Assembly (NCBI GenBank): GCA_030180135.1
Contig: CM058234.1
Span: 3,844,001-3,908,000, forward strand
Direction: 5' to 3'
DNA from: Orychophragmus violaceus
Lineage: Eukaryota > Streptophyta > Magnoliopsida > Brassicales > Brassicaceae
Length of the DNA: 64,000 bases
A program made the position numbers and the translations under genes. Shown one piece after another: positions 31,480 through 43,519 of this stretch; within the stretch, counting starts at the first letter, position 1, and every line of letters starts with the position of its first letter. The notes below the pieces were generated by a model. That model made no database searches, had not been told where the DNA came from, and worked only from the letters and a program-made list of their open reading frames with translations.

Positions 31480-32184
31480 TGTTGGATCTCCTAGGATCTA
31501 GGGTTTGATATATTGAATCACCAACCTCATTCTTACCTTGTTACTGGCAGCGGAATGAATGGTGAACGAGATCAGTAGCGACACAGGTGCCTCGCCTCTA
31601 CCAGATACACACGCACACAAGCTGAAAACGGGATGCTAGTGCCGAATCTGTGGGATCTAAGAGTTTCTGGAGTTTCTGCTTTTCTGTCAGAGAGAATAGA
31701 AGACGGCTAGGGTTCAGGTCGACCATATAAGCATTTATATATCGACCTGGAAATGACATCACAAACCGTCGGACAAACCCGACTCGGTTACGTCATTAAT
31801 CCGAAACATCAGTTTCGAAACCCGATATGCAATGATCGACACACTTACTGTGTCGATCGTCACACCTCCACGAAAAGCCTGCATCGATCGACACACTCAT
31901 GCATCGATCGACACACACATCATAAAACTCTATGTCAATGTGTATCCAATACACATCAACATGATCATTACCATAATGATCATTTCCACATTCATGCTTC
32001 CAGTTTGCTTAGGTGTGTGACCCTATAGGATCATATAATACTGGCAGTAAGTCTACAACTTACAGACTGCAAGAGGTTTCTAGCAAAACATTGCAACCAC
32101 CCAGTATTATACGAATGTCTGATCTCGACACACAACTATCATCAGGAGTGAGTACAAGTGTGATTTCAGGACACTATCCCAACA
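31480..32184 (-). repeat. E5 5' LTR (right)
   Basis: 705 bp, about 98.6 % identical to the left LTR by eye. TATA box on the minus strand (plus TTTATATA at 31734-31741). Palindrome pairs at 31833/31854 (21 bp) and 31885/31905 (20 bp) lie upstream of it. Confidence 0.9.
31829..31914. repeat. Palindrome pairs in E5 right LTR
   Basis: Same two pairs as in the left LTR; the first site reads TGATCG here and CGATTG in the other LTR, so each LTR has lost a different half of an ancestral CGATCG. Confidence 0.9.
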
Positions 32185-32189
32185 GAAAC

Positions 32190-33082
32190 TATACCTGCAA
32201 CCACAATCGATACACAACCAACAAGAATAGAGAATGCAATCCAACAAAAATCTCTCACACATGTCTATATCAAATTTTAAGGCACGATTTCGAAACCTAG
32301 AATCTATTCAGAAATCGCAAAGATTAGAGTTCAAGAAATTACTCCCTACTGATGCAATGTCGACCTTACTCCGATTCCATTGACGAGTTTGATGACTTCC
32401 TTTCTGCCCTGTAGCTATGAATCAGCTCGTCTTACTCCTTGTCGACTTTCTCGCAGATCGCGAGTCAGTCCCTTCTCCGATCTGGTTTCCCGAGTCACGA
32501 TCTTTCTCTGATTCGATCTTCTTGAGTCACGATCTTCCTCCGATCCGATCTTCTTGATACGATCTTCCTTTGCTCAGCTACTGAGTCGCCTTGAACTTTC
32601 TTCCAATTGAATCGATTTGATTTCCTATCTTCTCTACAGCGGTGCTCCAAGAAATTGGAGCTCTGATACCAATTGTTACCGAAAATAGCTTCGTAAACGA
32701 TTCCAATTGATCACTCTCTCACTCACTCGTTTGTTGGTTTTTACGATATTAAGAAAGAACACACACAAACATATAGAGTTCCCCACTCAACTTGGGTACT
32801 TCTCTCTTCAGGATCAGATCCTGATAATTCACTATGAGCTTGATATTGTACAGAGAGTTTCGTCAAGATTACAAAGAAGAAGAAGAAGAGCATAGACTGA
32901 ATCAGACCAGGAAAAATATCAGCTAGCTCAACTTCATAAGCTTCTTCCGTAACAACTCTTAACGGCTCTCAATATGGGCTTGCTACTTCACTTGGCCCAT
33001 GAACGATAAGACCGTTGAAATCCAGCAAGCACATCTCATAAGTGGTTTACCCTTAACCAGAATACGAAACCAATTCTTCACA
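32190..33082 (-). mobile_element. E4 copia leader and 5' LTR
   Basis: Right-hand part of the element that E5 entered. Primer site (plus GAGCTCTGATACCA, about 32659-32672) lies just inside an LTR at 32674-33082 (409 bp, TGTTACCGAAAA ... CTTCACA). The leader 32190-32650 is non-coding. Together with the gag remnant at 24462-24716 this is all that is left of E4. Confidence 0.75.
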
Positions 33083-33533
33083 ACTAGGAACGACGCGAGA
33101 GAAGGAGATGATTCGAAATGAGTTTTATTTTGCTTTCAGATAGGAGGAGATTTTAAATGGGCTGACGATAGATATTAGATTGAAAAGGCCAACATAATTT
33201 TTCATAGGCCCATTTGTTTTTTAAAAGTCATGCTGACATGGTAGCGTGCGGAGAAATGGTTTTTCATTATAAATTAATTTGTTTTTATTTAAATACTTTA
33301 AAAAATCAAAATAATCCTCCCGTTATTTAGCAGGATAACATTATCTTTCCTTTCACTGGCTGAATAAATTACGTGGACCTAACGATTACACCCAATTATC
33401 TATTTTTTAATTTATTTTATTATCCATTGGTGTTTTTTTTTGTTAGGGATTCGACTGGAAAAAAGTCCACTCATTCTCTTCTCTGTATAATAATTATCCA
33501 ATCAGACTCAGTACTTCTCTCTGCGCGTTTCAC
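33083..33533. repeat. Segmental repeat copy 2 (33085-33295) and TNL upstream region
   Basis: 33085-33295 matches 23249-23400 plus 24241-24310 without the retroposon, giving its empty site. The rest up to 33533 is AT-rich promoter-side DNA of the TNL gene; I cannot choose a TATA box with confidence. Confidence 0.7.
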
Positions 33534-36500
33534 ATGGCTTCTTCTTCTTCTTCTTCTTCACACGATGTTTTCCTCAGCTTCAGAGGAGAAGACATCCGCC
33601 GTAAATTTCGTTGCCACTTTCTCAGGGAGCTCGACCGCAAATTAATCACCTTCAAGGACGATGAGATGGAAAGAGGCCGATCTATTGCCTCTGAGCTGGT
33701 TAAGGCCATACAAGGATCAAGGATATGCGTTGTCGCGTTTTCCAATAACTTTGCAAGTTCGAGTTGGTGCTTGGATGAATTGGTGGAAATCATGAAGTGC
33801 AAAGTAGAACGAGGCCTAATCGTGATACCCATTTTCTACGATATAGATCCTTCTCATGTCAAAAAACAATCCGACGGCTTCGGAGAAATCTTCAAAAAAA
33901 CTTGCGAAGGCAGAACGGAAAAAAAGAAACTCGAGTGGCAGGAAGTGTTGACTGGCGCAGCAACCATAGCCGGAGAGGATTCTCGGAATTGGTACTTTCT
34001 TGATTTTGATTTTCAATATCTGGCTTCCCTTAGTATCTAAGTTATGTTTATGCTCTTGTTTCTTTGTTAGGTCTGACGAAGCAAAGATGATTGAGAAAAT
34101 CGTCAACTATGTTTCAAACAAACTGAATTCAACAACATCCAATGATTTTGATGACTTCGTTGGAATTGATGATCACATGAAAAATATGAATTTGTTATTA
34201 AAATTGGAATCAGAGAAAGTGATAATGCTAGGAATTTGGGGTCCATCTGGAGTTGGTAAGACTACCATCGGACGAGCATTATTTAGTCAACTCTCCTGTC
34301 AGTTTCAAGGCAGCATTTTTATTGATAAGACTAAGGCGTTTCACAGAAGAGCTGATTCAGAAGACTACAACACCCAGTTGTACTTGCAAACACAGTTTCT
34401 GTCTGAAGTTTTGGACCAGAAGGACATAAAGATACATGGTATACATGCGGTGCAAGAAAGGTTAGGGCATAAGAAAGTTCTTGTTGTTTTTGATGATGTG
34501 GCTGATCAAGTCCTCTTAAATGCCTTGGTGGGGAAAACTACGTGGTTTGGTCCTAGTAGTAGAATTATTGTTATTTCAAAAGATAGGGAGCTCCTACTGG
34601 ACCATGGAATTCAATCTGATCGTATTTATAAGGTGGCTTCCCCGTCTAAAGAGGTAGCTTTCAAGATGTTCTGCCGATGTGCGTTCGAACAAGACTCTCC
34701 ACCTGATGGTTTTATGGAGCTTGCTATTGATGCTGCAGAGCGCACCGCAAATCTCCCACTGTGTCTCAACGTTTTGGGCTCATCCCTCGCAGGGTTGAAG
34801 AAAGAGGAATGGGAAGAGAGGATGCCTAAGCTCAGAGAAAGAATGGCTGGAAAAATTAATACAACATTAAGAGACAGCTATGATAGGCTAAAAGAAGATG
34901 ATAAAGATATATTTCGTCACATCGCTTGTTTATTTAATCATAAACCACGTGACTACTTGATACGATTGCTTGAAGACAGTAGGTTGGGTGTTGATGTTGG
35001 ACTTGTTACTCTAGCTGAACGGTGTCTCATTCAGATATCAGAGGATAAGATCATTAGAATGCACGATTTCCTGCAAGAAATGGGTAGAGAAATCGTTCGT
35101 CAACCATTTATTCATAGCCCTGGAAAACGCCAATTCTTGATGGATTCGAAGGAGATCTGTGAAGTACTTTCTGATGCAACTGTAAGTTTCTTGTTATTCA
35201 TGTTTTGCCTCACTTAATACGTTCTTAAGCATGTCTTTGTGTTACTAATACATTTGGTCTTTCTAATACTTTTCAGGGTACTGACAATGTGTTGGGCATA
35301 TTTTTGAACTTATCTGAAATCGAGGATACATTATCTATTAGTAAAGAATCATTCAGGAGGATGGAAAGCCTTCGGTTTCTAAGCATCTACGGGGTCATAC
35401 GGGAGGGTTTAAAAGTCATATTGCCTTTACAGGGAGGTGAAGACTATGTGTGGCGCCAACTTATACGGGAGGGTTTAAAAGTCATATTGCCTTTACAGGG
35501 AAGTGAAGACCATATGTGGCGCCAACTTAGATTACTTGAATGGTGGGAGTGCTCAATGAGATGCATGCCTTCTAACTTTCGTCCGGAAAATCTCGTTGAA
35601 CTTAAAATGCCAGATAGTCACCTTGAGACATTGTGGCAAGGAGTTCAGGTAAAATTTTCAGGTTTTAATGCTCTGAAAATACTTGTTAAATTTTGCATAT
35701 TCAATTTTGAATAAGATTAATGGTCAAAGGCCAGAAGACAGTGCTTACTTGTGAACTGTTAACATTGCCTTGTTATTGTGTTATGATCAGCCGCTTAAAA
35801 GCCTCAAGAAGATGGATCTGCGGAGATCTAAAAAGCTGATAAAAATCCCAGATCTTTCAAAGGCCACAAATCTGGAGGAATTGTATCTTGAAGATTGCTG
35901 GAGTCTGGCTAGAATTTCTCCTTCTATTCAGAATCTCAACAGACTGATGAAACTAGACATGAAAAGATGCAAAAGTCTGCAGGGTCTTCCAACTAACATC
36001 CACTTGGAATCTCTCCATTCCCTCAATTTCAGTGGATGCTCACAGTTGAGAAGTTTTCCTCATATTTCAAGGAATATTTCGTATCTCTATCTAGGTGAAA
36101 CCGAGATTGAGGAAGTTCCTAGGAGGATAGAAGATATCTCTGAGCTCAAGTACATACTGATGAATGGTTGCAGCAACTTAAGATATATATCTCCAAACAT
36201 TTCGAAACTGAAACATCTTGAGGTGATGTTCTTTTCAAACTCTGATTCTTTAGTTGAAGCGAGTTGTTATGACTCTCCAAGTGCAGTGGCATCGACAACA
36301 GACAACATTTACAATCAATTACGAGATGCTTATCCCTCTCGCAAATGGAAGTACGATGTCTTCCCAAGCTTCTGTGGGAAAGATGTTCGCAGAGGTTTTC
36401 TGAGCCACTTGCTCAGTGAATTCAGACCCAAAGGAATCAATGCATTCATAGTCGAAGAGATCGAGAGAAGCAAGAGCCTGGCCACTGAAATTGTACGTGG

Positions 36501-37587
36501 GATAAGAGAATCAAGAATAGTTGTAGTCGTGCTTTCAGAAAATTACGCGTCTTCAAGCTGGTGCTTGAATGAGTTGGTGGAGATCATAAAGTGCCGCAAA
36601 GAGATTAATCAAATGGTGATACCCATTTTTTATGGCGTGAAACCTGCTGATATCAGGATCAAAGGTAAGATTCTCAAATGGTATCCAGAGGACAGGCAAC
36701 AAATGTGGTTGCAAGCTTTAACTGAAGTATACCAATGTCCGGGATATAGTTCCCTACACTGGTAAGTTATTTGAATATTATCTTCAAGGATGTCCATTTC
36801 TTCTTAGTATTTACTCCATTTTTGTTGTGCAATCATCTCTCTTCCTATCAGGGATTCCGATGCAGCGATGATTGAAAAAATAAGTGTTGATATTTCTTTT
36901 AAACTTAATATTACACCAAAAGAGTTCTCTGATGTGGCTGGAAGAGAAATGCTGCCCAGGATTCTAGACCAAGAAACTGAGAAAACATTAAAACTGCACT
37001 ACCGTGGTCTAAATGAGAACGAGAAAGCTCTGTTTCGTCATATTGCTTGCTTTTTGAATAACGAGACATATGAGAATGTGACGGGATTGCTGGAAGACAG
37101 TGATTTGAATGTTGGTGCTGGTCTTAAGATTTTACTTGATAAGTCTCTGATACAAATATCAGAAGAGAGAGTGATAAGTATGCACCATGTGCTGCAAAAA
37201 ATGGGCAGAGATAAAGTTTTTAGACCATTCATTCACCAGCCTCTAAGACAATTCGTGACAGATACCAAGGAGGGTTGCGACGTACTTATTGATCAAACTG
37301 TAAGTTTTTCGTTTTAGCATCGTTATATATGTTCTTAAACATGTAAACTTGGTTTCCTTGTACAACTCAAGGTATAATTTGTTCCTTTCCAGGGTACTGA
37401 AAATGTGTTCGGCATCTCGTTTAAAGTATCACAAATGGAAGAGAAGTGGAGAAGGGATGAAAAATTCAAAGGATTGAAAAAGCTGCAGTTTATGAGAATG
37501 TATAAGGAGAGTTTGTACGGTAAAGAAGTCAGATTTCATTTAGTGAAAGGCCTCCACTCTTTGTGGGAACGCCTTAGTAACATTTGA
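33534..37587 (+). CDS. TIR-NBS-LRR protein fused to a second TIR-NBS remnant (TNL-TIR-ARC)
   Basis: Six exons: 33534-33991, 34071-35181, 35277-35648, 35791-36761, 36852-37299 and 37393-37587; 3555 nt, 1184 aa, phases agree at every junction. TIR 1 at residues 10-150 (DVFLSFRGED, SSWCLDEL with catalytic-type Glu82). NB-ARC from about 170: P-loop GPSGVGKTT 210-218, kinase-2 VVFDDV near 294, ANLPLCL, MHD near 483. LRRs about 545-800, including an in-frame 22-residue tandem duplication. TIR 2 begins near 835 (YDVFPSFCGKD, SSWCLNEL, Glu908). The second NBS keeps only the winged-helix part (LFRHIACFLNNE, MHH in place of MHD near 1081) and lacks P-loop and kinase-2. The end is short, with no second LRR array. 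TNLs are intracellular immune receptors; TIRs act as NADases on assembly. Double-TIR layouts are known but rare (RPP2A-like). Confidence 0.8.
35399..35530 (+). repeat. 66-bp in-frame tandem duplication in the TNL LRR exon
   Basis: Units 35399-35464 and 35465-35530 differ at only a few bases and encode two copies of a 22-residue block beginning REGLKVILPLQG, so the duplication is recent and keeps the frame. Confidence 0.95.
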
Positions 37588-38073
37588 TAGGTAACTGGTA
37601 AGAATACTCACAAAGCAAAGATGCTATTATCGGCTTATGTCTTTCTCCATTTTGGCATTTATGGATAGGATTTATTCGTTTTTCTAGTTGGGATTTGTTG
37701 CTTATGTGTACTTGTCCAGTTTGATATTAAATAATCCGCCACTCTTTTCATGTTGAATCACAGACGTTTTTCCAAGGAAACTAAACGCCGATTTCGACTG
37801 GAGCCTACATTGATATATCTCGGGAAGCAAGTCCTCTGAAGAAACAGAGTGGCGTTGCTCTGTTCTTTAACAAAAGCAGAGTAAGGCTCTAACAGCTGCT
37901 GCTGCATCGGAAGTCGAGTGAGATAGTACTCGCTTATGTCTATTTTCATAGATAAGGAAAAATTATTCAAAGGCCAACTCAGACGACCACAATACGAAGT
38001 TATACTTGCAAACACACAAGAAGTTGTATGATTGTACAAAGTTCCACATCCTTTGCCATAAATCCATATTTCC
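37588..38073 (+). pseudogene. Possible decayed TNL C-terminal tail
   Basis: Short out-of-frame stretches (for example IDKEKLFKGQLRRPQYEV... near 37945-38030) recall the post-LRR region of TNL proteins, but there is no continuous frame. It may be the lost 3' exon of the fused gene. Low confidence; the rest is ordinary spacer. Confidence 0.3.
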
Positions 38074-39298
38074 TTTTTTTTTTTGAAAGAATGTTAAATT
38101 TGTATTCAATCAAAAAACTGTTTTACATCTAGGTGCTACTGTTTTAAATCACACTTTACAAACAAAGATTATGGGGAAGTAGCTAGCTGAAATCGGTTGT
38201 GGATTCTTGTCGAGAACCAGAACCTTAAAGGGTGTTCAAATTTGTTGTCACTCTGGTTTTGAATTGAGAGCAGCCTATTCCTCAAAACTTTATCCAATTT
38301 TTTTGATAATCCTCTCAGTGGGCGTTGCGCCGTTGGCTTTTCTCCATGACTACGGGCATTACGCTCTCTCCAAATGCTGTGTACTGATGCCTGAAGTGAG
38401 TACCGCAAGACCAACCTCTGAACCTTACTCCAACTCGTGTGAGTCAACAAGGGAATGATATCAGTCCAGTGGTTTGTATATTGCGTTTTAAGGATACCGG
38501 ATGTTAGATTATGCCATATATGAGCCGAGTAGTGGCACTCAAAGAAGAGATGGTGCAGACTTTCTTGTTGGCAATCACAGAACACACATGCAGTGTTTAT
38601 CTGACCATTCCAATTTGCCATCCTATCCCCTGTTGTGAGCCTGTTTTTCATGACCATCCATAACACAAAAGAATATTTTGGAGTAGCATGTTTAAACCAA
38701 ACTAATTTACTCCAGTCACAGATTGGGGTCTCTTGTCGAAGTTGTTTCCAAGTATCTTTAGTTGAGAAAGACGGTTTGTAGTTCCCACTACTTTGCTTCA
38801 AAAAATCAGTGTCTGATAAATAAGTACGAGCAGATTTAACTCGTTCTATCTCATCCTCCACTGCATTCAGAAGATCATTCCGATGCCTTCTCCTTTTATG
38901 TGTCTGCAATACCTCTTCTACTGTTACAGATTCCTTGATACAATAAATCCTCTGCTTCCTACCGTATCCAGCAACACCCCTAGTGAGCACCAGGCGTCGT
39001 ACCAGAAGGATGAAGTCCGACGATTCCCGATCTCCACACGATAGAACCTCTTTGCTTTGTCCCGATACTTTAAAACCTTCCTCCACATCCAAGACCCTGA
39101 AACTGTGTTTTTCTTTACTGCCCAGAAAGAACCCTTTCGGATCAGATACAATCGAAGCCATTCTACCCACAAAGACGAGCGTGAAGATAATATTCTCCAA
39201 ACGAGCTTAATACCACAGACCATGTTCATGATTACTGAATTGATTAACTGCAACCTTCCTGCATAAGAGAGAAATCGACGCTCGTAAAACGACTGAGG
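38074..39298 (-). mobile_element. LINE (non-LTR retrotransposon), 3' part
   Basis: A T-run at 38074-38084 is the poly(A) tail of a minus-strand LINE. Upstream, in element orientation, two overlapping frames (39313-38924, then 39200-38169) encode the RT C terminus (RRFLSYAGRLQLINSVI) and the RNase-H-side zf-RVT domain (TPKYSFVLWMVMKNRLTTGDRM, CVFCDCQQESLHHLFFECHY, HIW). A frameshift separates the two frames. The RT core of the same element is found at 62257-62695, beyond a 23-kb insertion. A few dozen bases of LINE seem to be missing at the junction. Confidence 0.85.
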
Positions 39299-41569
39299 TG
39301 AAACGACTTTCAAAAATCATTACGGGAGCTACGGGAATCTGATTTGAAACGACTTGCTAAATTCTTCTAAACGAGTCTATTTTTTTAAAAAGAAGCTTGA
39401 AAGATTTATTTCAGAGGCTACAGAGTTTCAATGATTTTAACGGTTTGCCGGGAATGGAAACCGACAAAACCGAAGGAACTTGTAAAATCCATAACCGGAG
39501 CTACGGGTGTCCAAATGGGGTGATTCTAATTGCTAAATTCATCTAAGAGCATATAGAATCTTAAAATGAGGCTTGGTGAATTTATAGAAGCAGCTAAGGA
39601 GTTTCTAAAATATTAAACATGAAAACAGTAATATCGGTACGTCGGAATGGTTCGGGATTGAGGAACTTCTAGAACGTTTTGGTACAATGGTTTTGGAAAT
39701 ATTGGACCTCCAAGAGACAAGTGTCCTATCCTACTTAGGCGCCACCTAACATATTTATTCTAGAAGAAAGGACACATGTCATGGTTACTTGGAGAGGAAG
39801 CTAAGGAGAAGATTCAATGAACTCTCACCTTCTAGAAGCTGATGGCGTGGAGGGCTGCTAGGAGAGGCAAGGACAAGTGTCCAGACAGGTGTCTTCAATG
39901 CATGGAGTTGCTTCAGCTATATAAGGAGGCTTGGGGTGTTCACTTTTACTCACACCAAAACAAACAAAGAAAAAGAGAGAAGAAAAAGAGAGAAGAAAAA
40001 GAGAGAAGAAGAGGAAGGAGGAGGAGAAGCGTGGGGAGAAGGAGAAGAAGGAGGAGGAGAAGAAGAGGAAGACCGGAGGTAGCCGGAGGAAGAAGAAGTC
40101 GGGGAGGAAGAAGAAGCCGGAGGAAGAGGAGGAGCCGAGAGAAGAAGAAGCCGGGGAGAGAAGAGAAGAAGGAGGAGAAGGAGTGAAGAAGCATGAGAGA
40201 AGAGAGAGGAGAAGAAGAAGAGGAGAGAGAGAAGAAGAGAAGAAGCGTAAGAGAGGAGAAAGAAGAAGAAGAAGCCGGAGCAAGAGAAGAAGAAGGAGAG
40301 AGAAAGAGAGAGGCGTGAAGCTTGAAGAAGACGAATATGGAGAGAGGAGAAGCGTGAAGCTTGAAGAAGAAGAAGATGGAGAGAGGTTGAAGCGTGAGAA
40401 GAGAGAAGAAGAAAGAATAAGAATGAAGAGGAAGCGTGAGAAGAGAGAAGAAGAAAGAAGATGAAACGTGAGAAGAGAGAAGAAGAGAGAAGAAGAAAGA
40501 AGAAGAATGAAGAAGAAGCGTGAGAGATAAGAAGAAGAAGCATGAAGAAGAGGAAGGGAGAGAGAGAGATGGAGGAAGACCAGAGAGGAGAAAGCAAAGG
40601 AGGAGAACCGGAGGAGAATGAGAAGGAGAGAAGAGAGAGAACCGGAAGAGAAAGAGAGAACCGGAGGAAAGAGAGAGAGCCGGAAGAGAAAGAGAACCGG
40701 AGGAAAGAGAAAATCAGAAGAGAAAGAGAATCGGAGGATAGAGAGAGAGAATGAGTAGATAGAAGATGGTCCGGATGCTCCATCAGAATCATTAGGTCAA
40801 CAGTGCGGTCAAGTGCGGGTCAAGGTCGGAGGTTCGGGAAGGGTTCGGGGTAGCAGCGGGTTTAGTTCGGGTCTCGAGGGTTCCGTCAATCCATCCATCC
40901 GTCGTCATAATAACACTGTGAGTCGGCTAAATTGTGTGTTGCATTTAGTTAGAATCATATAAACCCGAAATTGATAAACCGTAGTTTAGGTTGCATACCC
41001 GACTGATTGAATTGGTTAGAACGGCTAGGTTGATTAATAACTCGGTTAATTAATTAAACGGATAGGTTAAGAGATGCATGATAGTTAGTTTATATCCGTA
41101 ATCGTTGCTAGTTCGTAGATTGCTTGATTGGGTATTACATTAATTGATTGATAGTTCGTTGATTGCTTGATTGGGTGATGCATACATATAGAATGGCATG
41201 CTAAGACCTATATGCATATATAGGTTAGTAAGAACGTAATTAATGAATCTATATACGGGAAATTATGAGTTGATTAAAATACGGCTAAATTACATAACAC
41301 ACTTAGAATATAATAACGGGTGGATTAATGAATGAAAGTTAATGAATAATGAGATGTCGGGGAGTTAGTAATCTTACTAACTCTAAACCGACAGATCGAG
41401 GACGTATTAAAAGAAACTTAGGAAGTGATAAGAGGTGGTGATTGATGAGCCGTCTACGGATTAGCAATCCGCTAATCCAAGGTAGCGGACGTAAATTGGT
41501 TAAAAGGCGAATAACCTAGTTAATTGGTTGTGTGGTGTTGTGATTGATTGATTGTGTGATTGCTTGCTT
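39299..41569 (+). mobile_element. E6: long Gypsy-like LTR, left segment
   Basis: Inserted in the LINE. TATATAA at 39918-39924 is followed by a GA-rich transcribed-type leader; the other segment (60842-62256) carries AATAAA at 61982-61987 and ends GACGTTACA. TG...CA ends (39299 and 62256), promoter-like and polyadenylation-like signals in the right order and absence of gag or pol suggest a solo LTR of about 3.7 kb, split by E7. I could not find a target duplication, and the exact left edge (39294 or 39299) is uncertain. The lineage is inference. Confidence 0.5.
39960..40760 (+). repeat. 800-bp GA-rich polypurine tract
   Basis: Almost pure purine on the plus strand, made of degenerate GAAGAAGAGAG units. 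All long frames on both strands here (KREKKRE-type or SSLLLFS-type) are low-complexity artefacts. It begins some 35 bp after the E6 TATA box. Confidence 0.95.
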
Positions 41570-42113
41570 TGAAGGAATTTCTAGCAGTTCTAATCAGGAT
41601 TAGCAACCCTAGTCTGAATTCCGAGCCTAGGATCTAAGGTTCATGTAATTGAATCTATGGGATCTCAGATTTACCTGGTAATAAGAAGCGGAAGGTTTGC
41701 AGATAATCGAGATCACGAAGCACCTCAAACGCTGTGCCTCTACTGGTATCCACACGTACACAAACTGAACAGCAGGGATGCTAGTGCCTATAGAGATCCA
41801 ATCTCTTCAGAGGTTTCTATTCAAGTTCTGGTGGCTGTGAATTAGGTTAGAAATCAGTTTAGGTCGACCATATATCTTATATATGTCGACTTAAATCATA
41901 ACGGAATTAACCAACGATTAAACCAAATTAATCTGATTAATCCGCGAGTTGCATCAATCGATGCACTATCTGCATCGATCGACACTGCCCCAGAATATTG
42001 ATATCGAATGCATATCAAATATGCATTCACTGGATCATTACATTAATGATCAACCTCGTCTTTAACGCCCAGTTTGCTTAGGTGTGTGACCCTGTAGGAT
42101 CATATAACACTAG
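41570..42113 (-). repeat. E7 left (3') LTR, first segment
   Basis: Starts TGAAGGAATTTCTAG. Minus-strand TATA-like sequence near 41873-41883. One palindrome pair at 41955 (CAATCG) and 41976 (CGATCG), 21 bp apart. Interrupted by E8 at the ACTAG target. Confidence 0.9.
41951..41985. repeat. Palindrome pair in E7 left LTR
   Basis: Hexamers at 41955 and 41976, 21 bp apart, about 75-80 bp upstream of the LTR TATA-like sequence in element orientation. The first site has one CpG changed to CA relative to the right LTR. Confidence 0.9.
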
Positions 42114-43275
42114 TGATATATCATGGTTTTTACCCATTTTATGCCATGATATAGATGTGTTTTTAGTGTCTTTTGTGTTCTTTTTAGTATGTTTACAGGT
42201 CTAGACACGTTTGGAGCCTAATTGGACGTTTTGGGAGCATTTGGAGCAATTCTGCACTACTTAGAGATTTCACAGAGTTCACTGGCTGCGTTTTCACAGT
42301 GCAACGATCGTTGCAGTCTGTGCAACTGTCGTTGCAGTTCTGAGCCCAAAAATCTGCATTTTCCAGAAATTACAGTTTTTGCCCAGAAACTTCCCAGACT
42401 TGCAAAAAGGCCCCCAGCCGACTTTAGACCAATATATTAGGGTTTTTAAGCCATTGTTTAGGCTACGCTTTTACTACGCTTTATTTTATTTTCAGAGAGC
42501 CTTAGGGGCTGATCTTGCTCTCGAAAGAGAGAGGATTTCGAACCCCTGTTGATTATTCTGTTTTATGATATTTGGTTTTCTACTTAAGATGTTTTCTGTT
42601 TCGATGAACATGTCTGAGTAGTTTACCTGTTAGGTTGAAGGATTCTCATTAGGGATTTCAGAGAATTATAGTTTAAATCAATCTGTAGAGATTTATATCT
42701 GCTAGTTCTTTATCTAAGTTGTTCTTAATGCTTAATCTGAAGTAGCTAATCAGAATTATGATATTAGGTTGATTAATGCGGCGGAAGTTGGTTAATTTAA
42801 CTAGAAAGAACTTAGATAAGCAATTAAACTATTCGCAAACGGAAGTTTGGTTTAGGATAATTGTGAACATATCAAACTTGGAATTAATGCTAGTTTAATC
42901 TGTTAGTTCTCGCAAACGAAAGTTTGGTTTGCTGCACTTAGACTTAGAGAATTATTGCAAAGGAATTTGGTTAATTCTATATCAGTGTTTGAGTTCTAGA
43001 ATAGTTATTGATTGGATCTAGATAGATTGATTGCTTGCGTTCCTGATTTCCTGAGAACTCCTGAAACCTAACGCTTCGCTTCCTTGCTCACAAACTCGCT
43101 GCTATTTACTTTTCTGCTTTGCTTTTAGTTTAATCACCTTTGCTTTCTCCTAGTTTAATCTTTTCTGTTCTTAATCTATCGTTGACCGGAGTCCCTGTGG
43201 ATTCGATACCCTAAGTACTACAACTACATCACTGTGCACTTGCAGTTAGAATAGGGATTAATTCTTGACCTATCA
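42114..43275 (+). repeat. E8 5' LTR
   Basis: Begins with a hairpin: TATATCATGG (42117) and its inverted copy CCATGATATA (about 42143). A palindrome pair of the GCAA/TTGC type lies at 42305 (CGATCG) and 42326 (CTGTCG), 21 bp apart, some 125 bp before a TATA-like TATATTA near 42433. The small frame 42222-42440, repeated in the other LTR, is not a gene. Confidence 0.9.
42301..42335. repeat. Palindrome pair, GCAACGATCGTTGC type, in E8 5' LTR
   Basis: Sites at 42305 and 42326, centre distance 21 bp. Arms are GCAA/TTGC, so the architecture is the same as in E5 and E7 while the arm sequence differs. Confidence 0.9.
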
Positions 43276-43297
43276 AGTTTTTGGCGCCGTTACCGGG
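43276..43297 (+). other. E8 primer binding site
   Basis: TGGCGCCGTTACCGGGGAC begins a few bases after the LTR, the Athila/Calypso-type primer site (tRNA-Asp type in that lineage). Confidence 0.8.
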
Positions 43298-43423
43298 GAC
43301 TCTTTTGAGTTCTCGATAGATTTGAACTTAGGGTTTAGACTAGGATTTTCGTTTTTATTTTTTGTTACTAATTTTTTTCTTCTTTTTCTGTTCCTGCGTT
43401 TCAGGTACGCCTGTAATCGCCTT

Positions 43424-43505
43424 GCATCGATCGACACCCCCTTAGTGTCGATCGTTGCATTCTCGAGCTTGCATCGATCGACGCTTCTCCTGCATCGATC
43501 GACAC
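43424..43505. repeat. Two palindrome pairs before the E8 gag-like frame
   Basis: Hexamer starts 43428/43449 and 43475/43496, both 21 bp apart. They lie between the primer site and the first good ATG (43520). Confidence 0.9.
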
Positions 43506-43519
43506 ATATTATAAGGAAG

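Larger units (their letters stand above)
24775..32184 (-). mobile_element. Full-length Ty1/copia element E5, 7410 bp
   Basis: LTRs at 24775-25479 and 31480-32184, 705 bp each, TG...CA, flanked by the perfect duplication GAAAC (24770-24774 and 32185-32189). By eye the LTRs differ at about ten positions (1.4 %). Minus-strand layout: 5' LTR, primer site, 1.2-kb leader with palindrome arrays, one gag-pol frame with two nonsense codons, 0.8-kb 3' untranslated region, purine tract (GTGGGAGAT), 3' LTR. It inserted into the leader of copia E4. Confidence 0.93.

Noticed and set aside
39842..40792. Long overlapping frames on both strands
   Set aside because: They are translations of the GA-rich tract (Arg/Lys/Glu runs on one strand, Ser/Leu/Phe runs on the other) with no domain, and are open only because of composition.
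42222..42440. 72-aa frame, repeated at 46172-46390
   Set aside because: It lies in the U3/R part of both E8 LTRs and spans the LTR palindrome pair; no start context or domain.
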